This document shows, one piece after another, positions 8,732 to 17,239 of a stretch of DNA of 33,836 bases (positions are counted from its first letter, which is position 1; each line of letters begins with the position of its first letter). The notes beneath the pieces are model-generated. The model was not told where the DNA came from. It searched no databases and saw nothing but the letters and a program-made list of their open reading frames with translations. The DNA is from UBA6921 sp031363085 (lineage in GTDB: Bacteria > Pseudomonadota > Gammaproteobacteria > SG8-11). The stretch covers positions 1-33,836 of the forward strand of contig JANLTU010000103.1 of assembly GCA_031363085.1 (NCBI GenBank), in the 5' to 3' direction. A program made the position numbers and the translations under genes.

Positions 8732-9247
8732 TTAGATCGACAGGTGTTTGAGTTTGGGGTCGGGTTCACTTACGCGCCATACTTCGGTAAAGAATTTCAC
8801 GCGCTCGCGGGCTTCTTTGCGTGCGTTGAAATTCACCGAGCCTTCGTAGCGGGCGGCAAGGCGGCGCAGCAGCAGGCCGGTTTCATCGGCGACGACGAAT
8901 TCTTCGCTGGTGCTGAGATAGTCTGCGTGCACTTTGCGCAGTTGCATGCGGCTGGGTATGCGGCGCATGGCGTCGATCAGGCGATGGCCGTTAGTGACGA
9001 TGTCGTTGGTGTCGCGCACCAAGATTGACACTTTGCATTGCGGGCTGCGTAACGCCAGTTGCGTGAGCGCTTCGATGAACGGTTTCTGGTCGTAAACGCG
9101 TCGGTCCAACTGGTGCGAAAAAATATGCACGTTGCGCGTTGCTTGCGCGGCCAGCGCGAGCGTTGCCGCACAATGGTCAGCGGAAGACTCCAGTACTAGC
9201 GGATCGGCATTTTCGCCCAGACGGCAGGATTGAATATCGATAGTCAT
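8732..9247 (-). CDS. Phospholipase-D-like (DUF7931-type) protein
   Basis: Start at ATG 9247 gives 171 residues (MTIDIQSCRLGENADPLVLE). A longer in-frame start at 9367 would add 40 residues without conserved character. The protein resembles the DUF7931/PLD-like domain often joined to GNAT acetyltransferases in Gammaproteobacteria: a parallel alpha/beta pattern with VHIFSHQLD, VSILVRD and EEFVVADETGLLLRR. No HKD catalytic motif is present, so enzymatic activity is doubtful. It is followed 3 bases later by the small secreted protein gene. Family assignment is from memory of the motif pattern. Confidence 0.6.
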   Translation of the reverse strand: MTIDIQSCRLGENADPLVLESSADHCAATLALAAQATRNVHIFSHQLDRRVYDQKPFIEALTQLALRSPQCKVSILVRDTNDIVTNGHRLIDAMRRIPSRMQLRKVHADYLSTSEEFVVADETGLLLRRLAARYEGSVNFNARKEARERVKFFTEVWRVSEPDPKLKHLSI

Positions 9248-9458
9248 GCGGATGCTCGTCGACGGGTGGATGCTCGACAATAACTGAAACGGGTAAATAC
9301 AGGCAATCGCCGTTTCACGCCACGGTGAATTATAAGAATAATAAATGCGGAAGGCTTCCAACATCATGGAGATGCGTGAGCGGCCAGGACAAGAGGGTCA
9401 GACTCCAATTTAGTCACGATTGTGATACGCTCGCGATCAACCAACGGAGGAATACGCC

Positions 9459-10142
9459 ATGGCTCGACTGCCCAGATATGTCGCTCCCGGCTTGCCGCAA
9501 CATATCATTCAACGCGGCAACAACCGTCAGGTAATTTTCATCGGCGAAGGTGATTACACGACATATCTCGCGTGGCTGAAAGAGGCCGCACAGCGCTACG
9601 GGCTTCTGATTCACGCCTATGTGTTGATGACCAACCATGTCCATATACTGGCAACGCCGACGCACGACGATAGCATTGCCAAAACACTGCAATCGTTGGG
9701 GCGGCGCTACGTTCAGTATTTCAACGCTACTTACAAACGCAGCGGCACGCTGTGGGAGGGGCGCTACCGTGCCACCGTGGTGGATGCCGACAATTACCTT
9801 CTCGCCTGCTGTCGCTACATCGAGATGAATCCGGTGCGCGCCGGTATGGTCAAGTCCGCCGCGCACCATCGCTGGTCAAGTTACCGCCACAACGCACAAG
9901 GGCAGAAGGACGCGCACATTGCCGAGCATGAGGTATATCGCCGTTTGGGCCGTACGGTGCAGGCGCGTTATGAAGCCTATCGATCCCTGTTTCGTGACGG
10001 CGATGACGACAGCACGGTGCGCGCGATACGCGAGTCGACGCACAAGGGTTGGGTATTGGGAAGTGATCGTTTTCGCGGCCAAGTGGAGAGCGTGACCAAG
10101 CGTCGCAGCATGCCCTTGCCGCGTGGTCGGCCCAGGGCGTGA
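9459..10142 (+). CDS. REP-associated tyrosine transposase (RAYT / IS200-like)
   Basis: HUH-type Y1 transposase of the RAYT group, 227 residues. It shows the N-terminal RYVAPGLPQHIIQRGNNRQ, the metal-binding HUH motif in MTNHVHILATP (H60, H62), the RRYVQYFNATYKRSGTLWEG segment containing candidate catalytic tyrosines, and the CCRYIEMNPVRAGMV helix typical of the family. GGAGG at 9446-9450 is a strong ribosome binding site. The sequence GGGTCAGACTCCAATTTAG just upstream (about 9395-9413) resembles the conserved leader often seen before such genes. No matching inverted copy was found after the gene. The gene looks intact. RAYTs are usually single-copy domesticated genes that act on REP sequences elsewhere. 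Confidence 0.9.
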   Translation: MARLPRYVAPGLPQHIIQRGNNRQVIFIGEGDYTTYLAWLKEAAQRYGLLIHAYVLMTNHVHILATPTHDDSIAKTLQSLGRRYVQYFNATYKRSGTLWEGRYRATVVDADNYLLACCRYIEMNPVRAGMVKSAAHHRWSSYRHNAQGQKDAHIAEHEVYRRLGRTVQARYEAYRSLFRDGDDDSTVRAIRESTHKGWVLGSDRFRGQVESVTKRRSMPLPRGRPRA

Positions 10143-10296
10143 GCGGGGGGTGAGATGATTGGTCAAGCAGCGAGTTTGGTAATTTTCACATCCCACAGCG
10201 AACTCTCGGACGACGGCATGGCAACTGTTACCATAGTGTAGGAAGCAGCGTGCCGGGGCATAGACGAGAAAGAGTTTCTTACAAGACAGGTGCTTC

Positions 10297-10654
10297 ATGA
10301 CCGATACTAATTCCGATTCCGAGTTCTCCGCGCAGGATCTTGACATTATTCGCGCGACGCTGGTCGAGTGTTACGGCCATGCGGTGGACATTGATCTGGC
10401 CGATGCCGACATGCAGCTTGATCCGGAGTCCGACACCTTGACGATGTGCCCGACGGTGTAATGGGGCGCGCAGGAGTGTCACTTCTGTAGTGTGTAAAAC
10501 CGGTAAGAAGCGCTTTTACTGCCAATTTTTTTATGGCCCGGATGAAATGTACGGCACCGGGCGTTTGTATTACGACGATGTGTTTGAAGCAGTGGCCTCA
10601 ATGTTGAAATTACCGGCCGAGCACGCGTTGAAACGTCGTTGGACTTTCAAATAA
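10297..10654 (+). pseudogene. Broken small cytosolic protein gene (stop plus frameshift)
   Basis: ATG at 10297 opens a 54-codon frame starting MTDTNSDSEFSAQDLDIIRA and ending at TAA 10459-10461. Reading through that TAA in frame continues WGAQECHF. After removing one base near 10484-10487 the text continues VVCKTGKKRFYCQFFYG and DEMYGTGRLYYDDVFEA to TAA 10652-10654. The restored product would be about 118 residues. The downstream part has clear coding character (two FYG/YYDD stretches), so this is one gene with two lesions. Sequencing error is possible but would need two events. An intact 65-codon gene follows 13 bases later. I do not recognise the family. Confidence 0.7.
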
Positions 10655-10667
10655 AGCGAGGCGCCCC

Positions 10668-10865
10668 ATGACGCTGGACCGGGCTCAAGAATTGCTGCTG
10701 GTGCAGATCAATATGGGCGGCGGCTACAATCGCAATGCGGCCAAGTTGATATTCGCGGAAGTGGAGCGCGAGCACGGACCGGAAGCGGTTGCGAACTTGA
10801 TTCGAACTTTGAATTTGGAGCAGGTGTTTGAATTCAAGCCCGGAATGCGCTGCGCGCGCAAATAA
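10668..10865 (+). CDS. Conserved-looking small protein, 65 aa
   Basis: Starts at ATG 10668 just after the broken gene and encodes MTLDRAQELLLVQINMGGGY and so on to FEFKPGMRCARK. It is predicted mostly helical and soluble, with no signal peptide or membrane segment. The central part (AEVEREHGPEAVANLIRTL) looks like a compact helical bundle. Close spacing suggests it was co-transcribed with the upstream gene before that gene decayed. No function assigned. Confidence 0.65.
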   Translation: MTLDRAQELLLVQINMGGGYNRNAAKLIFAEVEREHGPEAVANLIRTLNLEQVFEFKPGMRCARK

Positions 10866-10901
10866 TTTACACACCGCGCGAATTCAGGCGGGCGTGTCCA
10901 A

Positions 10902-11165
10902 CTACTGACGTTGGGCGATGAAGCGCACGGCAAAGTCTACGGCGTCGTTGACCTTGAGGATGATTTCGTTGCGCTCCTGCGGTGAAACATAAAACGCCAT
11001 ATCCACTTCGTGACGCATGTAACGCGGCGGCAGATGGTTTAGTGCTACACAGGCGACGTCGGCGAGGTATTCGGAATCGGGCGCGAGGGATTGCTTGCCA
11101 AGCGTATCCATAATGCGCTGCATCACCAAGTGTTCATAATAATTGCGGATGGTCTCGAAGCTCAT
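10902..11165 (-). CDS. ComFB-family (late competence development) protein
   Basis: Start at ATG 11165 gives 87 residues beginning MSFETIRNYYEHLVMQRI. The pattern of an N-terminal helix with NYYE, then DVACVALNHLPPRYMRHEVD and a helical C-terminus matches the ComFB family. The NxLPPRY motif is diagnostic. In Bacillus comFB lies in the comF operon. In Gram-negative bacteria members occur alone or near signalling proteins, and their role is unsettled. Here it is divergent from the binding-protein/histidine-kinase pair. Longer in-frame extensions upstream have no coding character. Confidence 0.8.
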   Translation of the reverse strand: MSFETIRNYYEHLVMQRIMDTLGKQSLAPDSEYLADVACVALNHLPPRYMRHEVDMAFYVSPQERNEIILKVNDAVDFAVRFIAQRQ

Positions 11166-11341
11166 GGCTATGTCGCCCGGCATGGCGGAGTTGACGAGAA
11201 CTGTATCGACACATCGTGCGCGCACTTGATCGCGCGCGGTGGATAGCGGCTGCGTAGCTCCAGAAGGCGCTCTCAAGTGGTAAGTGTGGGCGCCGATAGG
11301 GTATCCGCACGGGCGTACTTGTATAACTGTAGGAGAGCGTT

Positions 11342-12223
11342 GTGTCCGATCAGAAGCAGTGGCGGAAGAAGTGTTCAGCGGTGACAGGGTCATGCGCGGC
11401 TTTGGTATTATTGTTCGGCATAATATTGTCAACACCTGTGCAGGCTGTGCCCATCGGTGCTGAAGCCAGCATCCCGGCACGGCCGGATTACATCTTTGGC
11501 GTATTTCCCTACTTGCCACCGCGCGAACTGGAGCAGGTATTTGCGCCGATTGCGGCGGAATTCTCGCGTGTGTTGGGTCGTAAGGTGCAATTTACCTCCA
11601 GCTCAACTTACGAAATTTATTCTGGAAGAATCGACAGCGAAGAGTTCGATATCGCTTTCATGCAGCCGTTCGACTACGTACGCGCTGCGGATCAGCATAA
11701 ATATTTGCCGTTGGCGGCGCGCGGCGAACCGCTGAAAGCCTTGATTGTCACGGCGCCCGAGTCGCCGGTCAAAACGCTTGAAGATCTGCGCGGCAAACGC
11801 ATTTCCTTGCCGCCGATGGATTCCGCCGTCAGTCATCTGGTGCGCGCCTTTCTGCGGAAAAACGGCTTGATTCCGGATAAAGACGTGATCTTGGCGTATC
11901 ACCGTTCGCATATTTCCTGCATGCAGCAGGTATTGATCGACGCCTCTGCCGCATGTGGAACTGCAATGCCCGCGATCCGGTATTTCAAGACCCGCATGAA
12001 GGTTGATATGCGCGTGATCCTTGAATCTGATGTCATTCCGCATACCTTGTTCACCGCGCATACGCGGGTGCCGCCGCAAGACCGCATACGCTTGCTGGAG
12101 ACCATCACGAGCTGGCAAAACAGTGCTGAAGGCAAGGCCATACTTGAGCGTGGAAAAATGATTCCATTCACTCCCATTACCAACGATGCTTACAACGTCG
12201 TGCGTAAATTCCCACGCGAATAA
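11342..12223 (+). CDS. PhnD-like periplasmic substrate-binding protein (sensor partner)
   Basis: A 293-residue exported protein with an N-terminal signal/anchor (hydrophobic AALVLLFGIILSTPVQA) followed by FGVFPYLPPRELEQVFAPIA, the typical start of the phosphate/phosphonate ABC transporter binding-protein family (PF12974 type). It also has DIAFMQPFDYVRA, LEDLRGKRISLPP and a long C-terminal helix. GTG 11342 is the start, with AGGAG at 11331-11335. There are no permease or ATPase genes nearby. The histidine kinase at 12249 starts 25 bases after its stop. I infer that the protein binds a ligand in the periplasm and reports it to the kinase. The ligand cannot be told from sequence. Confidence 0.88.
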   Translation: MSDQKQWRKKCSAVTGSCAALVLLFGIILSTPVQAVPIGAEASIPARPDYIFGVFPYLPPRELEQVFAPIAAEFSRVLGRKVQFTSSSTYEIYSGRIDSEEFDIAFMQPFDYVRAADQHKYLPLAARGEPLKALIVTAPESPVKTLEDLRGKRISLPPMDSAVSHLVRAFLRKNGLIPDKDVILAYHRSHISCMQQVLIDASAACGTAMPAIRYFKTRMKVDMRVILESDVIPHTLFTAHTRVPPQDRIRLLETITSWQNSAEGKAILERGKMIPFTPITNDAYNVVRKFPRE

Positions 12224-12248
12224 ATTGCTATGCAGCAGCCACCACAAC

Positions 12249-13757
12249 ATGCTCCGGCTTTCGCTTAAATACCGTATCGCGGTTGTCATCCTGAGCCTCG
12301 AAGTGGTGGTGATGGTGCTCGCGTTAGGCACTACGCTGAAAAAAAACACCGAGTCCAATCGTGAACAATGGGCGGTTACCGAACGCGTGCAACTCAATCT
12401 GTTGAGCGATTTGAGTCGCATCGCATTGTTCACTGCGGAATACGACGAGCTCCAGCCCTACATCGAACAAGCCGTTGCCGACCCGCACACCAAGCATATT
12501 TTGCTGGTGGACCGTAATGATCGCGTCGTGGTCAGCAGCATGGTCGACGATATCGGCAAAGTCCGGCCGCAATTGATCGATACCGATGAGCATTTCTGGC
12601 GCACGCAGGAGATTACCAATGCGTCCGGTCGCATCGGTATGTTAGCAATCAATTTTTCGCACAGTGAATTACTCGCCGCCAACCGCAGTGCAATGGATTT
12701 GGGCATTACCATTGCGGCCTCCGGCATTATTTTTATTTCCGTGGTCAGTGTCATGATCGGGCACTTGTTGACGCGTCGCTTGCGGGTTGTCACCACGACT
12801 GCCCAGCGTTTTGCTTCCGGCGATCTTTCTGCGAAAGCCAATTTGCCCGGCAGCGACGAAGTGGCCCAATTAGGCCAGGCATTCGACGTGATGGCGGCCA
12901 ACATCGAAAAACATATCGTCACTTTGCAGGCGACCGAGGCGGAGCTGCGTCAGTCGCGCGGCAATCTGGAGCGGCGCGTGGTGGAGCGCACTGCCGAGCT
13001 GGCCATCGCACGCGATCAAGCGCTGGAGGCGAGCCGCACTAAAAGCGCCTTTCTGGCCAACATGAGCCATGAATTACGCACGCCGTTGAACGCGATCATC
13101 GGTTACAGCGAAATGCTCGCCGAAGACGCGCTTGCCAGCGGTTACGCCGTCATTGCACCCGACCTGCAAAAAATCAAGGCGGCAGGCACGCACCTGCTCG
13201 GGTTGATCAACGAAGTCTTGGACTTGGCCAAGATTGAAGCCGGGAAGGTCGCAATATCGATGATCGAATTCGATGTCGCAAGCTTGGTCGAAGAGGCGGC
13301 GGCGGCGGTGCGGCCGCTGCTCAACAATAGCGACATCAAACTACGCGTGCATTGTGGCGCCGGGTTGGGTTCCATGTGCTCGGACGAAATGAAGCTGCGT
13401 CAGTCGTTGATTAATCTGCTGAGCAACGCTTGTAAATTTACCGAAAAAGGCACCATTGACGTGGTGGCTGAGCGCGTGCAACGCGCGGGCGCCGTGTGGA
13501 TAAAAATTGCGGTGGTCGACACCGGCATCGGCATCGCTACCGAGCAGATCAAAAAGTTGTTTGCAGAGTTTTATCAGGTTGACCGTTCGACCACGCGCAA
13601 ATACGGCGGGACCGGTTTGGGCTTGGCGATCAGCCGTCGTTTCTGTCAGATGATGGGCGGGGACATCACTGTGGAGAGCAGCTTGCACCTGGGCTCGACA
13701 TTTACAATTTTATTGCCGGCGGAAACCATGGTAAGCGAAATGGCGGCGAGCGCTTAG
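12249..13757 (+). CDS. Membrane sensor histidine kinase (HAMP, HisKA, HATPase)
   Basis: 502 residues from ATG 12249. TM1 lies at about 8-28, a periplasmic sensor region at about 30-150, TM2 at about 151-174, then a HAMP domain (175-225) and a coiled coil. The phospho-acceptor H274 is in NMSHELRTPLNAIIGY. The ATPase domain has the N-box around N393, DTGIGIA (424-430) and GGTGLGLAISRR (453-464). There is no receiver domain and no response regulator gene in the window, so the partner is encoded elsewhere. The in-frame ATG at 12186 lies inside the preceding gene and is less likely. The gene directly follows a PhnD-like binding protein, which suggests it is co-transcribed and works as the sensor's periplasmic input. 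Confidence 0.92.
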   Translation: MLRLSLKYRIAVVILSLEVVVMVLALGTTLKKNTESNREQWAVTERVQLNLLSDLSRIALFTAEYDELQPYIEQAVADPHTKHILLVDRNDRVVVSSMVDDIGKVRPQLIDTDEHFWRTQEITNASGRIGMLAINFSHSELLAANRSAMDLGITIAASGIIFISVVSVMIGHLLTRRLRVVTTTAQRFASGDLSAKANLPGSDEVAQLGQAFDVMAANIEKHIVTLQATEAELRQSRGNLERRVVERTAELAIARDQALEASRTKSAFLANMSHELRTPLNAIIGYSEMLAEDALASGYAVIAPDLQKIKAAGTHLLGLINEVLDLAKIEAGKVAISMIEFDVASLVEEAAAAVRPLLNNSDIKLRVHCGAGLGSMCSDEMKLRQSLINLLSNACKFTEKGTIDVVAERVQRAGAVWIKIAVVDTGIGIATEQIKKLFAEFYQVDRSTTRKYGGTGLGLAISRRFCQMMGGDITVESSLHLGSTFTILLPAETMVSEMAASA

Positions 13758-13812
13758 AGCCTGTTCAAGAGCGACTGCGCGGTGGTGATCCAGTGGTGCT
13801 TGGGAATCCTCA

Positions 13813-14361
13813 TTAAAAGCGCCTACGATAGCCGAGCGAAACATTGATCGGATCAAGTCCGTCATAGCCAGCAGAGTCGCCGGCGGCGTGGTAGCGTTCA
13901 AAGTGACGCTTGGCGGGGCGCGTGTTGGTGTAGTAAATGTCGAAGTCAAAGCCCTCGTTGTCGCCGAACATTAATATGCCCAAGCCCAGCGCGAAGCCGG
14001 CGAAATCTTTTTCCTGTGTGGAATTCGTTCCTGCCGGTGTGCGAACAATGCCGCTATAGGGTCCGTACACCACCGACACGCGTGCTCGCGCGGTTTCAAA
14101 CAGTGTTGGCAACAAGTAATAACGCCCGCCAATTGCCAAACCCGCTTGGTAGATCCCGGAGCCGAGCGCGCCGACAAGGTAAAGATCGGGCATCAGCCGG
14201 TAGTCGATATTCGCGCCCAGATAGGCGTAAGACATGCCGTAGCCCAGGCCCCAGCTTTCATAATTTTCAGCACGCGCCGGGGTGTTTGCCGACGCGAGAT
14301 AGCATGTTGCCGCGAGCAGCAGCGGGGAGATCAGTTTACAAATCCGTGGTGTGAGAGTCAT
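13813..14361 (-). CDS. Outer-membrane beta-barrel protein, unknown function
   Basis: Start at ATG 14361 (MTLTPRICKLISPLL) gives 182 residues; another ATG lies 7 codons upstream at 14382. A signal peptide ends near PARAENYE. The mature part has alternating aromatic/hydrophobic strands (WGLGYGMSYAYLGANIDYRL, FAGFALGLGILMFG, FDFDIYYTNTRP) and ends in phenylalanine (GYRRRF), the usual signal for outer-membrane insertion. Size suits an 8-stranded barrel. It lies on the opposite strand between the two binding-protein signalling pairs. A role in that system is possible but not shown. Confidence 0.72.
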   Translation of the reverse strand: MTLTPRICKLISPLLLAATCYLASANTPARAENYESWGLGYGMSYAYLGANIDYRLMPDLYLVGALGSGIYQAGLAIGGRYYLLPTLFETARARVSVVYGPYSGIVRTPAGTNSTQEKDFAGFALGLGILMFGDNEGFDFDIYYTNTRPAKRHFERYHAAGDSAGYDGLDPINVSLGYRRRF

Positions 14362-14535
14362 GTCCGTGCCACCGTCTTGCATTTTAGTTAAGGCTAAAGT
14401 TTAGCACGCGATGCCCAATCTTAAAGATGACGCCGCGTATACCGATACCGGGGTGAAGGAAAAGAGGATTTGCGCGAGTCTGTGGTCTGGATTTGACGCA
14501 AGCGCATGCCCGATTTGCTATGCAGTCATTGAGAT

Positions 14536-15891
14536 TTGCATTTGAAGATAAACAATCTCTCCGTGTTTTTTCGTTTTGGCGTACGGCAGAAAATGGTGCT
14601 GGTGTTGCTGAGCGTGCTGGTATTGGCGCTCGGTGCCAATGGGTTTATGACCGTGCGGCAGCAGGGTCAGGATGTGTTGCACGAAATCAAGCAGCGCGGC
14701 GAAGACATTTCGCGTTTCGCCTCGCAGTCGGTGGCGTTCAATGTGGTGGGTTATGACTACCACGGTATTCAATTGCTGCTCGAAGAAATCATTCGTTCCA
14801 AAGACATTCTGTATGCGCGCGTCACCAGCAAGAAGGGCAACACCATGGCGGAAGCCGGCGTGAAGCCGACCGGTAACGAAGGCTGGGTGATGTTCGATCG
14901 CGAGATTGTGTTCGATGGCGACGTGGTCGGGCATCTGAATATCGGGCTGGATACCGCGCGCATCGCACTTCAACTGGAAGATCAGCAGTACACCATGATT
15001 TGGCGCGAAGCGATCTTGATCATCCTCATCGCCATCGGCGAGTTTTTCGCGCTTTCGTACATTATCGTGCGGCCGGTATCGATTATTTCCACCTCGCTCA
15101 ATGACACGGTGGACGAGAACGGCAGAATCCAGACGCGCATTATCCCGATCCATTCGCGCGATGAATTCGGCATGCTCGCCACGCAGTTCAACGGCATGCG
15201 TGCGCAGCTCAACGAGATTCACGCGCGGCTGCAATCGAAAATCGAACTGGGCGATGCCAAGTTGCGCGAAACCAATTCGCAACTGATGAATCAATCCGAC
15301 GAATTGCGGCGCATGAACGACGAGTTGAAGCGCCTGTCCATCACCGACCCGCTCACCGGTTTGTATAACCGTCGTCAGTTTGAGCGCCTGATCGACACCG
15401 AAGTGTCGATGTCGCTGCGTCACGGCGAGGACAACAGCATCTTGGTGGTCGATGTTGACTATTTCAAAAAGATCAACGATCAATACGGCCACAAAGTCGG
15501 CGACACCGTGTTGCGCCGCCTAGCCAAGCTGTTGACGGAACATTTGCGTGGCACCGACATGGTGTGTCGCATCGGCGGCGAAGAGTTTGTCGCCATCTGT
15601 CGACGCGCCAAAGCCGACGATGCCGTTGCAATTGGCGAAAAACTGCGGCGCACCATCGAAGACTTTTCCTTTAATGTCAATATGGCGCGTATTCCGGTTA
15701 CGGTCAGCATTGGTGTGGCGACCATTCCTAATGGGTACGGAAAAAATTCGGCTGAAGATTTCTTCCTCTGCGCCGATACGGCGTTGTACTACAGCAAAGA
15801 ACATGGTCGTAACCAGGTTACGCACTATGCGCATATCGCAAATTCGCTTGGTCACGCCCCACACGCGCGCATTTTGGGAGAAAGCACATGA
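14536..15891 (+). CDS. Membrane diguanylate cyclase (HAMP-GGDEF)
   Basis: It makes cyclic di-GMP from two GTP. From TTG 14536 it has 451 residues: TM1 about 19-38, a periplasmic region, TM2 about 158-178, a HAMP domain about 179-232, a coiled coil 233-266 and a GGDEF domain from DPLTGLYNRR (271-280). The active-site motif is GGEEF (347-351). An inhibitory I-site RGTD (338-341) lies five residues before it, as in feedback-inhibited cyclases. The frame is closed by a stop at 14530, so only TTG 14536, TTG 14542, GTG 14560 or ATG 14593 can be the start. An ATG start would cut into TM1. Its stop overlaps the start of the next gene (ATGA), which ties it to a periplasmic binding protein. Confidence 0.93.
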   Translation: MHLKINNLSVFFRFGVRQKMVLVLLSVLVLALGANGFMTVRQQGQDVLHEIKQRGEDISRFASQSVAFNVVGYDYHGIQLLLEEIIRSKDILYARVTSKKGNTMAEAGVKPTGNEGWVMFDREIVFDGDVVGHLNIGLDTARIALQLEDQQYTMIWREAILIILIAIGEFFALSYIIVRPVSIISTSLNDTVDENGRIQTRIIPIHSRDEFGMLATQFNGMRAQLNEIHARLQSKIELGDAKLRETNSQLMNQSDELRRMNDELKRLSITDPLTGLYNRRQFERLIDTEVSMSLRHGEDNSILVVDVDYFKKINDQYGHKVGDTVLRRLAKLLTEHLRGTDMVCRIGGEEFVAICRRAKADDAVAIGEKLRRTIEDFSFNVNMARIPVTVSIGVATIPNGYGKNSAEDFFLCADTALYYSKEHGRNQVTHYAHIANSLGHAPHARILGEST

Positions 15892-16730
15892 AAGTATCGC
15901 GTAGCCTAATTTTACTGGGCACAGGTCTATTGGCGGCAATCAGCACGCTGTCGATGTCCGCGCGCGCCGCCGATGCGCCTGAGTTGAAATTCGGCTCGGT
16001 GGCGATGGATATTCCCGCCGAAATGCATCGGCGTCTGAAGCCCCTGACGAAGTATTTAACCGAAGTGTTGGGGCGACCGGTAATCTTGCAGCTTTCGCCC
16101 GACATGCCGGGGGCCATCAAGGAAATTGCGACCGGTAACGTCGATTTGTCCTACCTCACGCCGGTGGCGTATTTGAAAGCGAAGAAAAGCAGTAACGTAC
16201 AGCTTATTGTCAAGACCGTGACTCTGGCAGCGCCTTCGTTTCAACTGATGATCGTCGTTAAAGACGGCAGCGCGATTAAAAGCGTGCCAGATCTGGCCGG
16301 CAAAACTTTTGCGTTCGGCGATGTGGCAGCCATTTTGCAGCGCGCCACCGTGGTTGGTGCGGGCATGCCGTTGGAGAAGCTCGGTGAATTCAAATTCATC
16401 GGTCACTACGACAACATTGCACATGGTGTGTTGAGTGGCGACTTCGATGCCGGCGTGGTGAAAGACACCACCGCGATTAAATTCAAGCCGCAGGGCTTGC
16501 GTGTGATCTACAGCTCACCGCCGCTGCCGCCGTACAACATTGTGGCGTCGAGCAAAATGGATCCCAAGCTGGTGGAAAAAATACGCGACATTTTTCTAAA
16601 ACTCGACATGACCAAACCCGAATACAAAGCGGTCATCCAGTCGCTTGATCCCAGCTACGACGGCTTCGTGGCGGTGACGGATCAGGAGTACGACGTGGTG
16701 CGCAACCTGATCAAGCCCTTCGAAAAATAG
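15888..16730 (+). CDS. PhnD-like periplasmic substrate-binding protein, coupled to diguanylate cyclase
   Basis: 280 residues with a signal peptide (MKVSRSLILLGTGLLAAIST; cleavage near ARAADA). Family features are ELKFGSVAMDIPAEMHRRLK, the LSPDMPGAIKEIATGNVDLS segment, LTPVAYLKAK, VPDLAGKTFAFGD and the C-terminal LDPSYDGFVAVTDQEYDVVR. This is the same broad family as the protein at 11342 but clearly a different member. Start and stop of the neighbours overlap (ATGA at 15888-15891), and GGAG lies upstream. Without any ABC permease, the likely job is to sense a ligand and regulate the cyclase through its periplasmic domain; this is inference. Confidence 0.9.
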   Translation: MKVSRSLILLGTGLLAAISTLSMSARAADAPELKFGSVAMDIPAEMHRRLKPLTKYLTEVLGRPVILQLSPDMPGAIKEIATGNVDLSYLTPVAYLKAKKSSNVQLIVKTVTLAAPSFQLMIVVKDGSAIKSVPDLAGKTFAFGDVAAILQRATVVGAGMPLEKLGEFKFIGHYDNIAHGVLSGDFDAGVVKDTTAIKFKPQGLRVIYSSPPLPPYNIVASSKMDPKLVEKIRDIFLKLDMTKPEYKAVIQSLDPSYDGFVAVTDQEYDVVRNLIKPFEK

Positions 16731-16738
16731 TCAGCGTT

Positions 16739-17092
16739 TTATCGCAGTGCCGCTTCGCTTGGTAACGCACCATCGCGTGCACAACGGTAGAACACGTTGA
16801 TGGCGTAATTGTGCGGCGAGCTCTTCCACAGATACCCACCCCACACGACGATCAGGATGTTATCGAGATACTGCGTTTGCTCCGGTGTCGCGTCCAGCGC
16901 GTAAGAAGTGTAGGTCAGCGCATGTTCGGGCGGCACGCCCAGACGCGCGTTGATGACCGAGTCATAACCGATCATGGCCTTCGAGTAGCAATCACGAATT
17001 TCATCCGTGACCTCGGTGAACTCGTAAGCGTGTGCAGAGACTGTGAGCGGCAGCGCAAACAGCAACGGCAATAGTTTTTGCGTGTACGTCAT
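16739..17092 (-). CDS. Small secreted protein, unknown function
   Basis: Start at ATG 17092 gives 117 residues: MTYTQKLLPLLFALPLTVSA is a signal peptide with cleavage near AHA-YE. The mature protein has two cysteines (DCYSKAM and FYRCARDG) that could form a disulfide. An in-frame extension to 17221 would add a charged, non-signal N-terminus and is rejected. It is convergent with the binding-protein gene, with 8 bases between stops. I do not recognise the family. Confidence 0.68.
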   Translation of the reverse strand: MTYTQKLLPLLFALPLTVSAHAYEFTEVTDEIRDCYSKAMIGYDSVINARLGVPPEHALTYTSYALDATPEQTQYLDNILIVVWGGYLWKSSPHNYAINVFYRCARDGALPSEAALR

Positions 17093-17239
17093 AGACGACC
17101 TCCGGCGACAAACGCCTGTCGGATTACACCATGCCTCTCCCTTCCCCGTTTTGAGATGCAAAACCGCAGCTCTTATTTCCTCCGACAGCGAATTGGAAAG
17201 ATAATTTCCAACCGATTGCATATATCCATGTGCGCGATT

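Noticed and set aside
11603..12433. Minus-strand open frame of 276 codons
   Set aside because: It is antisense to the binding protein and the start of the kinase. No family features.
14518..15492. Minus-strand open frame of 324 codons
   Set aside because: It is antisense to the diguanylate cyclase, whose motifs are unambiguous.
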